A stretch of 19,874 bases of DNA from an uncultured Eubacteriales bacterium. Its GTDB lineage: Bacteria; Bacillota; Clostridia; Oscillospirales; CAG-272. This document shows, one piece after another, positions 1-7,186 of the stretch (its first letter is position 1; each line of letters opens with the position of its first letter). A program made the translations under genes and the position numbers. The DNA lies in the NCBI GenBank assembly GCA_934467435.1, contig CAKSLR010000015.1, positions 1 through 19,874 on the forward strand. The letters are read 5' to 3'. The notes below the pieces were generated by a model. The model saw only the letters and a list, made by a program, of their open reading frames with translations, had not been told where the DNA came from and did no database searches.

Positions 1-2336
1 ATTTTTTCTCCTCCGGTTGCTTCTGTTTTTTGTTTTTTTGTATTTATCTGCGCTCCCGGCGCGGCAACTGCGGGGAGCGAAAGGGGGCGAAAGCGATTGA
101 GCCGCAACGCATTCGTCACAACCGTGAAACTGGACAGGCTCATCGCGGCCGCGCCGAACATGGGGTTCAACTGCCAGCCGAGCAGTGAAAGGAATACACC
201 CGCGGCAAGCGGAATGCCGAGGCAGTTATAAAAGAACGCCCAGAACAGATTCTCCCGAATGTTGCGCAGGGTGGCGCGCGCCAGCCGAATGGCAGTAACG
301 AGATCCGAAAGGTTGCTGCGCACCAGCACCACATCCGCGGCATCCATTGCCACATCCGCTCCGGCACCGATGGCAACGCCGACGTCCGCGCGCGTCAGCG
401 CGGGAGCATCGTTGATGCCGTCGCCCACCATGGCAACCTTTCCTGTTTCGGAAAGGCGGCGTACCACTTCTTCTTTGCCGTCCGGCAGAACGCCGGCAAC
501 CACTTCCGAAATCCCTGCCTCGGATGCCAGGGCACGGGCGGTGCTCTCACGGTCGCCCGTGACCATGACCACCCGCAGTCCCATATGCCGCAGAGCGCGG
601 ACGGCGGCAGCGCTGTCCGGCTTGATGCGGTCTGCCACGGCAATCATACCGGCATAGGTATCATTGCGGGCAAAGAAGAGAGGCGTTTTTCCCTCGGTTG
701 CCATTTTTTCCGCCAGGTCGGCAGCGACAGCGGGAATTTTGACCTGTGACGAAACAAATTCATATTTGCCTCCAAGCAGCACCGCATCCCCCTGTACGCC
801 GCGCAGACCGTTCCCCGCCACCGCCGTAAAATCCGTCAGCGGAGCGGCGGAAAGGGCGCGCGACTCGCCTTCCCGACAGATCGCACGGGCAAGCGGATGC
901 TCGCTTTTTTCCTCCAGTGCAAGCGCCAGTGTCAAAAGGTCGTTCTCACTGCCCGCTGCCGGCAGGCAGTCGGTCACAAACGGTTCCCCTGCCGTTAGCG
1001 TGCCGGTCTTGTCGAGTGCCACGATTTTCACGCGACCGCACTCTTCCAGTGCTGCTGCGGTTTTGAACAGAACCCCGTTCTTTGCCCCTACGCCGCTGCC
1101 TACCATAATGGCAACCGGTGTTGCCAGCCCGAGCGCGCAGGGGCAACTGATCACCAGCACCGAGATGCCGCGCGCCAGGGCAGAACCGACCCCGGCGCCG
1201 AGAAGGAGCCAAACCAGCGCGGTCACCGCGGCAATTGCCATGACCGTCGGTACAAAGACATAGGATACGCGGTCGGCAACTTTGGCAATCGGCGCTTTGG
1301 TAGCGGCAGCATCCCCCACCATGCGGATGATCTGGGAAAGCGTGGTGTCCTCACCGACCCGGGTGGCACGGCACCGCAGGAAGCCGGAGGCATTGATGGT
1401 TGCCGCGCTGACCGGCATACCGGGCGCCTTATCGACCGGAATACTTTCCCCCGTAAGGGCAGCCTCGTTCACCGCGCTCTCGCCTTCCAGCACCTCCCCG
1501 TCCACGGGAATGCTCTCGCCGGGGCGCACGAGGAAGATATCGCCCCGCACCACATCGGCAGCGGGAATGACCACTTCTTTTCCCTCCCGCACTACGGTTG
1601 CAGTTTCGGGTGCCAGGCGTAAAAGCGACCGCAGGGCATCGGTCGTTTTGCCTTTGGCGCGCGTTTCCAGCATCTTACCGAGCGTAATCAGGGCAAGAAT
1701 CATGGCAGCCGACTCAAAATACAATTCGTGCAGCCAATGGGCGGTATGTTCCCCTGCCCCCATGGAAAGTTCGGCGCTCATCGCAAACAGCGCATAAACA
1801 CTGTAAAGAAACGCGGCAGAGGAACCGAGCGCCACCAGCGTATCCATATTCGGCGACCGGTTCCACAGCGCCCGGTAACCGCTGGTGAAAAAGCGTTGGT
1901 TGATGACCATGACCACCACGCAAAGCAGAAGTTCCAAAAGACCGCACGCCATCGGATTTTCGGCAAGTGCGGCAGGCAGCGGCCACCCCCACATCAGATG
2001 CCCCATGGAAACATACATCAGAAGAAGCAGGAAACCGAGCGAAAACCAAAACCTCAGACGCATGGTGCGTAATGCAGAACGCTCCTCCTCTTTGCCACTG
2101 TCGGCAGCAGATGGTTTGCGGATCTCCTCCGTCAAAGGGGAGGCACCGTAACCCGCCGCACGGACGGCATCCGTAATTGCCTCGTCCGTCGCATCTCCCT
2201 CTACCGTCATGGAATTGGTCAGAAGACTGACTGTGCAGGAACTAACCCCTACCAGCGCCGACACCGCATGCTCGACCCGCGCGCTGCAGGCAGCACAACT
2301 CATGCCGCTGACACTGAATTTACGCACTCCACTCAT
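1..2336 (-). CDS. copA: Copper-translocating P1B-type ATPase CopA (3' end outside window)
   Basis: Cu(I)-exporting membrane ATPase. About 778 codons are visible with no stop, so the gene runs off the left edge. In order I see an N-terminal heavy-metal-associated domain with a GMSCAAC site (Cys14, Cys17), membrane helices, the actuator motif LTGES, the membrane metal site CPC (residues 398-400), the phosphorylation motif DKTGT (Asp442), the SEHPLA motif and the hinge GDGIND (638-643). The usual core ends near NALRLNRF. About 30 further visible residues form a polar linker, so a second, C-terminal metal-binding domain may follow (inference). It lies 4 nt after csoR and shares its promoter. The start is uncertain: at the ATG (2336) the AAGGAG site abuts the codon, while the GTG at codon 4 (2327) has a 9-nt spacing and may be the true start. 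Confidence 0.95.
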   Translation of the reverse strand, partial: MSGVRKFSVSGMSCAACSARVEHAVSALVGVSSCTVSLLTNSMTVEGDATDEAITDAVRAAGYGASPLTEEIRKPSAADSGKEEERSALRTMRLRFWFSLGFLLLLMYVSMGHLMWGWPLPAALAENPMACGLLELLLCVVVMVINQRFFTSGYRALWNRSPNMDTLVALGSSAAFLYSVYALFAMSAELSMGAGEHTAHWLHELYFESAAMILALITLGKMLETRAKGKTTDALRSLLRLAPETATVVREGKEVVIPAADVVRGDIFLVRPGESIPVDGEVLEGESAVNEAALTGESIPVDKAPGMPVSAATINASGFLRCRATRVGEDTTLSQIIRMVGDAAATKAPIAKVADRVSYVFVPTVMAIAAVTALVWLLLGAGVGSALARGISVLVISCPCALGLATPVAIMVGSGVGAKNGVLFKTAAALEECGRVKIVALDKTGTLTAGEPFVTDCLPAAGSENDLLTLALALEEKSEHPLARAICREGESRALSAAPLTDFTAVAGNGLRGVQGDAVLLGGKYEFVSSQVKIPAVAADLAEKMATEGKTPLFFARNDTYAGMIAVADRIKPDSAAAVRALRHMGLRVVMVTGDRESTARALASEAGISEVVAGVLPDGKEEVVRRLSETGKVAMVGDGINDAPALTRADVGVAIGAGADVAMDAADVVLVRSNLSDLVTAIRLARATLRNIRENLFWAFFYNCLGIPLAAGVFLSLLGWQLNPMFGAAAMSLSSFTVVTNALRLNRFRPLSLPAVAAPGAQINTKKQKTEATGGEK

Positions 2337-2340
2337 CTCC

Positions 2341-2643
2341 TTATTTCATTAGTTGGGCAAGAAGCCGCTCCAGCTCCTCCACCGTTTCGGCTTTTCCTGC
2401 GCGGGCATCGTCCGCCACGCAGGTGTGAATATGCCGCAAAAGCATTTCGCGCTCAAAGGCGCCGAGCGCCGCGCGCACGGCCGCCACCTGCCCCAAAATA
2501 GCAGGGCAATAGGCATCCTCCTCCACCATCCGGGCAATGCCGCGCAACTGCCCCTCCATACGGTGTAAGCGGTTTTCCAGTTTTTTCTTTTCGTCGGGCT
2601 GCCGCGTTTTATGGGCGTGGCACATACAGATCTCTTGACTCAT
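2341..2643 (-). CDS. csoR: CsoR-type Cu(I)-sensing transcriptional repressor
   Basis: A 100-residue, all-helical DUF156/CsoR-family repressor that releases DNA when it binds Cu(I). The Cu(I) ligand triad is visible as Cys46, His71 and Cys75, with the family spacing (25, then 4 residues), which favours copper over nickel/cobalt or formaldehyde sensing. The N-terminus adds a small cysteine/histidine cluster (CMCHAH). I place the start at the ATG at 2643, not the upstream in-frame ATG at 2655, because GGAGGAG sits just before 2643 and would lie inside the coding region if 2655 were used. The operator at 2656-2672 lies immediately upstream, so autoregulation together with copA is expected. Confidence 0.95.
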   Translation of the reverse strand: MSQEICMCHAHKTRQPDEKKKLENRLHRMEGQLRGIARMVEEDAYCPAILGQVAAVRAALGAFEREMLLRHIHTCVADDARAGKAETVEELERLLAQLMK

Positions 2644-2655
2644 AGGCTCCTCCAT

Positions 2656-2672
2656 ATACCCCTAGGGGGTAT
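2656..2672 (-). promoter_or_regulatory. CsoR operator
   Basis: ATACCCCTAGGGGGTAT is a perfect 7-bp inverted repeat (ATACCCC/GGGGTAT) around a TAG centre. It closely resembles the known CsoR operator type (TACCC...GGGTA, as upstream of Bacillus subtilis copZA). It sits between the -10 box and the csoR start, covering the expected transcription start. Confidence 0.88.
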
Positions 2673-2676
2673 TTTC

Positions 2677-2705
2677 AGTATATACCTGTTTTTACGATTT
2701 GTCAA
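2677..2705 (-). promoter_or_regulatory. Sigma-A-type promoter of csoR-copA
   Basis: On the minus strand, TTGACA (2705-2700) and TATACT (2682-2677) are separated by 17 bp. The CsoR operator follows directly, so bound repressor would block initiation. Confidence 0.88.
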
Positions 2706-2760
2706 GAGGGAAATTCCATTTTATTTTCATTCTGCCCTGTTTTTTCAAAACCATACGAAA

Positions 2761-2796
2761 AATCGTCACCGTTTCAAAAAGAAGCAGGTGACGATT
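2761..2796 (-). terminator. Intrinsic terminator-like hairpin after the radical SAM gene
   Basis: AATCGTCACC and GGTGACGATT form a perfect 10-bp stem with a 16-nt loop. On the minus strand the stem runs into a short T stretch (ATTTTTCG). The stem overlaps the stop codon of the gene ending at 2795. The long loop and short T tract make it moderate rather than strong. It would insulate the copper operon downstream. Confidence 0.6.
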
Positions 2797-3715
2797 ATGG
2801 TATATACAGGCACCCCTGTTCCCAGCCGTGCGCCATCATGCAGTGCACGATTTCATTCCGCACGCGGTTCTTTTCCCGGCACCAGTCGGGGGCAAGCAGC
2901 GTTTCGCGTGGGGGATCCCCCGTCAAGCGATGCACAACCAGGTCAGGGCGGGCACGGGCAAGCAGTTCCGCAACGGTCGCCACATACGCATCTTCCGTCC
3001 ACGGGCGGTAACGCCCCGCCCGCCACCACGATGCCAGCTCACTGCCCTCGATAACATACAAACTGTGAACCTTGATTCCGGAGAATGGGTGACGGTTGAC
3101 AAATGCCCCCGTCCGCAGCACGTCTGCGGGCTTCTCCCCCGGCAGCCCCGCCAGAATGTGCGCCACCGTATCGATGCCGCGTGCCGAGAGAAGAGATACC
3201 GCGGGCGGGAACGCCGCACGCGGGCAAGCCATATGCATTTCTTCCGCCACCGTATCCGAGGCAGTCTGCAGCCCCAGTTCCACCGAAACATACATCCGCT
3301 CTGCGTAACCGGCGAGCAGATCGGCAATCTCCTCGGTCACACAATCCGCCCGGGTCGCAATCGCAAGGCCGACCACCCGTTCGTCGCACAGCGCCGCGTC
3401 ATAACGCTCCCGCAGGACGGCGGGCGGCGCATACGTTCCCGTAAAATTCTGAAAATACGCAAGAAAACGGTCTGCCCGCCTGCCGCCGAGGGGATGGCGC
3501 AGGCGCTCCGTCACCCCCGCCGTAATGGCTTCCGCCACGCCTGCCGAACCGCAGACAAATTCCCCCGCGCCGCGGGCACCGCAAAAGAGGCAGCCGCCCC
3601 GCCCCCGCGTACCGTCGCGGTTCGGGCAGGTAAAGCCCCCGTCTATACAGATCTTTACCGTCTTGCCGCCGAGCCGCTCCCGCAAATAGGGGGAAAGTTC
3701 ACGATACGGCTTCAT
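2795..3715 (-). CDS. TIGR01212/YhcC-YtqA-type radical SAM protein
   Basis: A 306-residue radical SAM protein. The family signature is clear near the N-terminus: Cys30, then DGTRGRGGC (Cys42) and FC (Cys45), giving the atypical CX11CX2C cluster-binding pattern of this family in place of CX3CX2C. The rest is a typical TIM-barrel radical SAM core with an ELGLQTASD segment and a LPGE segment. Family members include E. coli YhcC and B. subtilis YtqA; YtqA has been linked to tRNA wobble-uridine modification (mnm5s2U pathway), so a tRNA role is possible but not shown here. The ATG at 3715 is preceded by an in-frame TTG at 3718; AGGAGG lies 14 nt before the ATG and 11 nt before the TTG, so either may be used. 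It overlaps the end of the upstream oxidoreductase gene by 17 nt, implying one transcript. Confidence 0.9.
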   Translation of the reverse strand: MKPYRELSPYLRERLGGKTVKICIDGGFTCPNRDGTRGRGGCLFCGARGAGEFVCGSAGVAEAITAGVTERLRHPLGGRRADRFLAYFQNFTGTYAPPAVLRERYDAALCDERVVGLAIATRADCVTEEIADLLAGYAERMYVSVELGLQTASDTVAEEMHMACPRAAFPPAVSLLSARGIDTVAHILAGLPGEKPADVLRTGAFVNRHPFSGIKVHSLYVIEGSELASWWRAGRYRPWTEDAYVATVAELLARARPDLVVHRLTGDPPRETLLAPDWCREKNRVRNEIVHCMMAHGWEQGCLYIP

Positions 3716-4922
3716 CAATGTGCAGTTTTCCTCCTGCCCGGTACAGTTTTTCCTGCAGGGCTGTTACCTCGGGGGCGTGAATACCGTCGGTCATTGCGGC
3801 GGCAAGCCCCGCCGCCTCCCCGGTCACGGCACAGGCAGGAATTACCCGGGTAATATCCCACATGGCATCCTCGACCGAAATGCACCGCCCCGCCGCAAAG
3901 AGGTTGCCGATGCGGCGACCACAAAGAATCCCGAACGGCAATTCGTAAATCGGACCGGACTTGCGCCAATCCCCGATCATACCGATGCTGTCAGAGAAAC
4001 GGCGGTGCATTTCCTCATCGCGCATGGTGTATTGCCCCGAAAGCCGCCGTGTCATTCGAATCTGCGGAATGGTGGGCAGCATGGTCAGCGCGTGCCCGTC
4101 CGCAAGGTCGCCGCCCGCAAGAAAATCACTGAGCGCAATCTTGTGCGACAGGCAAACCATCTCGCTCAGTTCCTTTGCCGAAAGACCGCCGAAGCGACGA
4201 TCCACGAGCGGTGCGGTGCCGGACTTTCCGCTCTCCCGTTTCTCCTTGTCGGGAATATCCGCGCACCCCAGCATCTGCAGGGCGTTTTTGTCGCCTTTTG
4301 TCGCATAATACCAGGCAGCCAATACGTTCCCCTGTGCAAAGTATGCCGTTTCTTCTCCGGCAAGGGCACACAGGTCGGCATCGCCCGTAGCATCCACAAA
4401 ACCGCGGGCATACAGCGCCCCGCGCCCGCTCTTGTTCTCAACGATCACATAGCGCAAGCCACCCCCTTCGGTCACCGCGTCGCAAAGCGTTGTCCCGAAC
4501 AGAATCTCCACGCCCGCATCGGCAAGTTGTTTTTCCGCAAGGCACGCGAACAGGTTGGCATTATAACGCACTTCCATGCGGGCACGGGCGCGATCTTCCA
4601 CGTTCCCACTTTCCGCCCAAGCCCGCGGCAGCGGTACCTCGGCACCGTGGGAAACCGAAAGGCGAAGCAACTCTTCCGCCACCCCGAAACTGACCTGGTG
4701 CCCCCGCCCGTCACACAGCGGCAGGTAAATCGTGACCAGCCCCAGCGTGGCAAGACCGCCGAGCAGGTATTGCCGCTCTAAAAGCAGGGTACGCGCCCCT
4801 GCCCGCGCGGCAGAAAGCGCAGCCGCCACACCGGCAACGCCACCCCCCGCCACAATCACGTCATATTCCCCGAACACCGGCAGTTCTCTTGCCGGTTCCC
4901 GCACGATTTTCTTTGTTTCCAT
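3699..4922 (-). CDS. FAD-dependent oxidoreductase (FAD_oxidored family)
   Basis: About 407 residues. The N-terminus has a Rossmann dinucleotide-binding motif, AGGGVAG (residues 25-31), followed by an acidic end of strand two (LLLER) and GGLATLG, typical of PF12831 flavoproteins. FVDATGDADL in the middle and a GRCISVEDAMWDITRVIPACAVTGEA-like C-terminal stretch also fit the family. The substrate is unknown. The start is METKK at 4922: AGGAGG is 12 nt upstream, slightly far, and longer upstream in-frame extensions read into the preceding gene and lack the flavoprotein pattern. It begins 7 nt after the PHP gene and overlaps the radical SAM gene, so it is the middle cistron of a three-gene operon. 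No signal peptide is visible, so it should be cytoplasmic. Confidence 0.88.
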   Translation of the reverse strand: METKKIVREPARELPVFGEYDVIVAGGGVAGVAAALSAARAGARTLLLERQYLLGGLATLGLVTIYLPLCDGRGHQVSFGVAEELLRLSVSHGAEVPLPRAWAESGNVEDRARARMEVRYNANLFACLAEKQLADAGVEILFGTTLCDAVTEGGGLRYVIVENKSGRGALYARGFVDATGDADLCALAGEETAYFAQGNVLAAWYYATKGDKNALQMLGCADIPDKEKRESGKSGTAPLVDRRFGGLSAKELSEMVCLSHKIALSDFLAGGDLADGHALTMLPTIPQIRMTRRLSGQYTMRDEEMHRRFSDSIGMIGDWRKSGPIYELPFGILCGRRIGNLFAAGRCISVEDAMWDITRVIPACAVTGEAAGLAAAMTDGIHAPEVTALQEKLYRAGGKLHIDEAVS

Positions 4923-4929
4923 ATCCGCA

Positions 4930-5931
4930 TCATTCCTCCTGCCATTCATCCCTGAAATAGCCGCGCGTGATGGCAAGACCGCCCGCGGCATCCGCAATCT
5001 CCAGGCGGAAATACGCCCCCATCTTTTCCCACGGCAGGCGAAGCGTTGCCACCGACATACCATCGCCCCGCACCGTTTGCGTGTAGCGCCCCTCCGAAAG
5101 CAGCACCACCCGTGACGCAGGCGACGTCCGCACGGTCAGAGTATCCCCATCCAACTGCATCTCCTCAATCCGCGGACCCGTTGAGGCGTACAGCCAACCT
5201 TTTTCATAGGCCTCCATGAGCCCAGCGTAACTGAACTCCCGTGCGCAAAGCATGGTAAAGGCAAGGAACGAGTCCTCCTCGTCAGGGAAATTGTGGTTAT
5301 CGTCCCCGCCGATCGGCAGAACCCGCTCGCCTTCCCGCAAAAATTCACCGAGCGGCAGGCCGCTGCAATCGCCGTTGGCGAAGCTGCTGCCGTTCATCAC
5401 CTCCACCCCGTGCAGCCCGCGCAGATGCAGATACTTGCCCGACGGCAGGAGTGACCACGCCGGATGATTGAGGGTGCAGAAGAACCCCGCCGCCCGCGCA
5501 CGGCGAATCAGGTCATTGACCCCTTCGGCGGAATATTCATAAACCAGCTCTTCCGTATAGGGAATACAGTCTAAATACTTCCGGCAGTTGCCCGGCGTCA
5601 TATTGTCGGGGTAGATAAACGGCTGGGTTACGTTATTCTGATCCTTAGCGAGAAGATTCAGGTGATAGACCTTCTGAAAGGCGCCGGTGTGCGCCCGCGG
5701 GTGTTCCTTCACCGCCGTTTCAAACCCGTGCAGCGCGATGAAATCTTCTGTGCAGAGGTCCGTGTGCGGCAAAAACGCCTCATGGTCGGTAAATGCCACC
5801 GCCGCATATCCCGCCGCACGGTAAGCATCCCGCACTTCAACGGGGGTCAGCGTTCCGTCTGATATGGTGGTGTGACAATGCAGATTCGTTTTATAAAATA
5901 CGCCGTCCGGCGGAAAAAAGAAATGTGCCAT
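4930..5931 (-). CDS. PHP-domain metal-dependent phosphoesterase-like protein
   Basis: A 333-residue protein with the PHP (polymerase and histidinol phosphatase) metal-site motifs in order: NLHCHTTISDG (His18, His20, Asp25), FTDHE (Asp49, His50), GFE (Glu71), NHP (His156) and GGDDNH (Asp210/211, His213). These predict a di- or trinuclear metal hydrolase, probably acting on a phosphate ester; the substrate is unknown. After about residue 230 a beta-rich C-terminal region follows (GPRIEEMQLDGDTLTVRTS), typical of longer COG0613-like proteins. The start at 5931 is supported by GAGGAG 7 nt upstream. First gene of the operon, with its own promoter at 5961-5989. Confidence 0.9.
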   Translation of the reverse strand: MAHFFFPPDGVFYKTNLHCHTTISDGTLTPVEVRDAYRAAGYAAVAFTDHEAFLPHTDLCTEDFIALHGFETAVKEHPRAHTGAFQKVYHLNLLAKDQNNVTQPFIYPDNMTPGNCRKYLDCIPYTEELVYEYSAEGVNDLIRRARAAGFFCTLNHPAWSLLPSGKYLHLRGLHGVEVMNGSSFANGDCSGLPLGEFLREGERVLPIGGDDNHNFPDEEDSFLAFTMLCAREFSYAGLMEAYEKGWLYASTGPRIEEMQLDGDTLTVRTSPASRVVLLSEGRYTQTVRGDGMSVATLRLPWEKMGAYFRLEIADAAGGLAITRGYFRDEWQEE

Positions 5932-5960
5932 GTTTTTTCTCCTCAAACCATTCTTTGGGT

Positions 5961-5989
5961 ATTTTACCATATCCCAAAAGGAAAATCAA
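5961..5989 (-). promoter_or_regulatory. Promoter of the PHP-FAD-radical SAM operon
   Basis: On the minus strand, TTGATT (5989-5984) and TAAAAT (5966-5961) are 17 bp apart. A TGG just before the -10 makes it an extended -10. Expected leader is about 25 nt before the ATG at 5931. Confidence 0.75.
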
Positions 5990-6062
5990 GCATAAGCTGC
6001 CGCGTTTTTTACCCATTTTTGGCCGTTTTTCGCCTCTTGTCCTCCCTCCGGAAGTGCAGGGG

Positions 6063-6091
6063 TTGACAAAGGGATTTTGGTGTGCTATAAT
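6063..6091 (+). promoter_or_regulatory. Consensus sigma-A promoter of the surface-glycan operon
   Basis: TTGACA (6063-6068), 17-bp spacer, TATAAT (6086-6091): a perfect consensus match. Transcription should start near 6098, about 230 nt before the first gene of the operon. Confidence 0.92.
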
Positions 6092-6097
6092 AAGACA

Positions 6098-6330
6098 GTT
6101 ATCATGGCGTTTTGCGGCCATCGTTTTTTTGTGGGCGCTTTGTTTTCTTCTGTGCCCGGCGTGCCAGCCGCGTTTCCTTTCCTCACATTTTCGGGCGCCG
6201 TTTTATTTTGCTTGATTTTGCTGATTACGCCGCGCATCGCGGTACGATACTAGAGATGATCGACGGTCGTCTGCCGGGGTGACGGCCGAACCGAACTACC
6301 TTTTTCATTTTTGAGAAAGCCCGGTTTATC
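6098..6330 (+). promoter_or_regulatory. Long 5' leader with terminator-like and other hairpins
   Basis: This covers most of the 399-bp gap between divergent operons (5932-6330). Right after the predicted start, ATGGC (6104-6108) and GCCAT (6117-6121) can pair and are followed by seven Ts (6124-6130), resembling a weak promoter-proximal terminator. GGGCGC/GTGCCC (6133-6157 region) could form an alternative stem. A later stem GGTCGTC/GACGGCC (6265-6271/6281-6287, one G-U pair) precedes the first gene. Such a leader could act in attenuation or processive antitermination, but I do not recognise a known RNA family. Confidence 0.4.
6104..6253 (+). CDS. Possible 49-residue hydrophobic leader ORF
   Basis: An ATG-to-TAG reading frame of 49 residues begins only about 6 nt after the predicted transcription start, so there is no room for a ribosome site. 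The peptide (MAFCGHRFFVGALF..., with a hydrophobic VLFCLILLI stretch) could be a membrane peptide or a chance frame in a T-rich leader. No family recognised. Given the missing ribosome site, translation is doubtful. Confidence 0.15.
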   Translation: MAFCGHRFFVGALFSSVPGVPAAFPFLTFSGAVLFCLILLITPRIAVRY

Positions 6331-7164
6331 ATGGACAAGTTACAATTTTCCGTTTCCATTTGTGTTTATGGGAAGAATGATCCGCAATACTTCCGCACGG
6401 CGATGGAAAGCATTCTGCACGGTACGCGCGTACCGGATGAAGTGGTTTTGGTCGTGGACGGGCCTGTGCCGCCCGAGCTCGGCAGTGTGATTGCGGAATA
6501 TGAAGCCATGCCGCACATCCGCGTGCTGCGGCTGGAAAAGAACTGTGGGCACGGCGTGGCGCGCCGCACGGGGCTGGACGCATGCCGCTATCCCCTGGTC
6601 GCCCTGATGGACGCAGACGACATCAGTCTGCCCGACCGATTTGAGCGGCAGCTTGCCTGCTTCGCCGCCGACCCGTCTCTTTCTGCGGTGGGCGGATATA
6701 TTACCGAATTTATCGACGACCCCGAGAACACCGTCAGCCTGCGCGTGGTACCGACCGATGATGCGGGCGTAAAAAACTATCTGAAAAACCGCTGCCCGAT
6801 GAACCAGGTCACGGTCATGCTGCGCCGTGCCGATGTGATAGAGGCAGGCGGTTACCTGGATTTTTATTGCGAAGAGGATTACTACCTTTGGGCGCGGATG
6901 ACCCTGCGCGGCATGCGGTTTATGAACCTTCCCGTCGTGCTGGTCAACGTGCGCGGCGGGGCGGATATGTACCGCCGGCGCGGCGGCATCCGTTATTTCC
7001 GCAGTGAAAAAGAGATGCAGAAATTTCTTCTCAGAAACCACCTGATCGGTTACCCCACCTATGCTTACAATGTGTTGCGCCGTCTGATTGTGGAAGTCCT
7101 TTTGCCGAACCGGGTACGGGGCTTTGTCTTTCGGAAATTTGCACGCCGCCCCGCGAGCGACTGA
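6331..7164 (+). CDS. Family 2 glycosyltransferase
   Basis: A 277-residue GT-A fold enzyme that would transfer a sugar from a nucleotide donor onto a lipid-linked oligosaccharide at the cytoplasmic face. The N-terminus is the standard GT2 beginning (FSVSICVYGKNDPQYFRTAMESI), the metal-binding DXD site is DADD (94-97), and the acceptor-side acidic motif is EEDYYLW (181-187). The pattern resembles AmsE-like galactosyltransferases, but the sugar cannot be named from sequence. The start ATG has only a weak ribosome site (GAGAAAG, 11 nt upstream). First gene of the glycan operon; the next starts 22 nt downstream. Confidence 0.92.
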   Translation: MDKLQFSVSICVYGKNDPQYFRTAMESILHGTRVPDEVVLVVDGPVPPELGSVIAEYEAMPHIRVLRLEKNCGHGVARRTGLDACRYPLVALMDADDISLPDRFERQLACFAADPSLSAVGGYITEFIDDPENTVSLRVVPTDDAGVKNYLKNRCPMNQVTVMLRRADVIEAGGYLDFYCEEDYYLWARMTLRGMRFMNLPVVLVNVRGGADMYRRRGGIRYFRSEKEMQKFLLRNHLIGYPTYAYNVLRRLIVEVLLPNRVRGFVFRKFARRPASD

Positions 7165-7186
7165 GGCAAAGGAGGGGTTTCGCAAT

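Noticed and set aside
3720..4781. Open frame of 353 codons on the plus strand
   Set aside because: It lies opposite the FAD oxidoreductase gene, which has family motifs and a matching operon layout. The opposite frame is Arg/Pro/His-rich and matches nothing recognisable, as expected in GC-rich DNA.
5793..6215. 140-codon plus-strand frame
   Set aside because: Overlaps the start of the PHP gene and its promoter, and begins without a ribosome site; the codons before 6098 would precede the strong plus-strand promoter.
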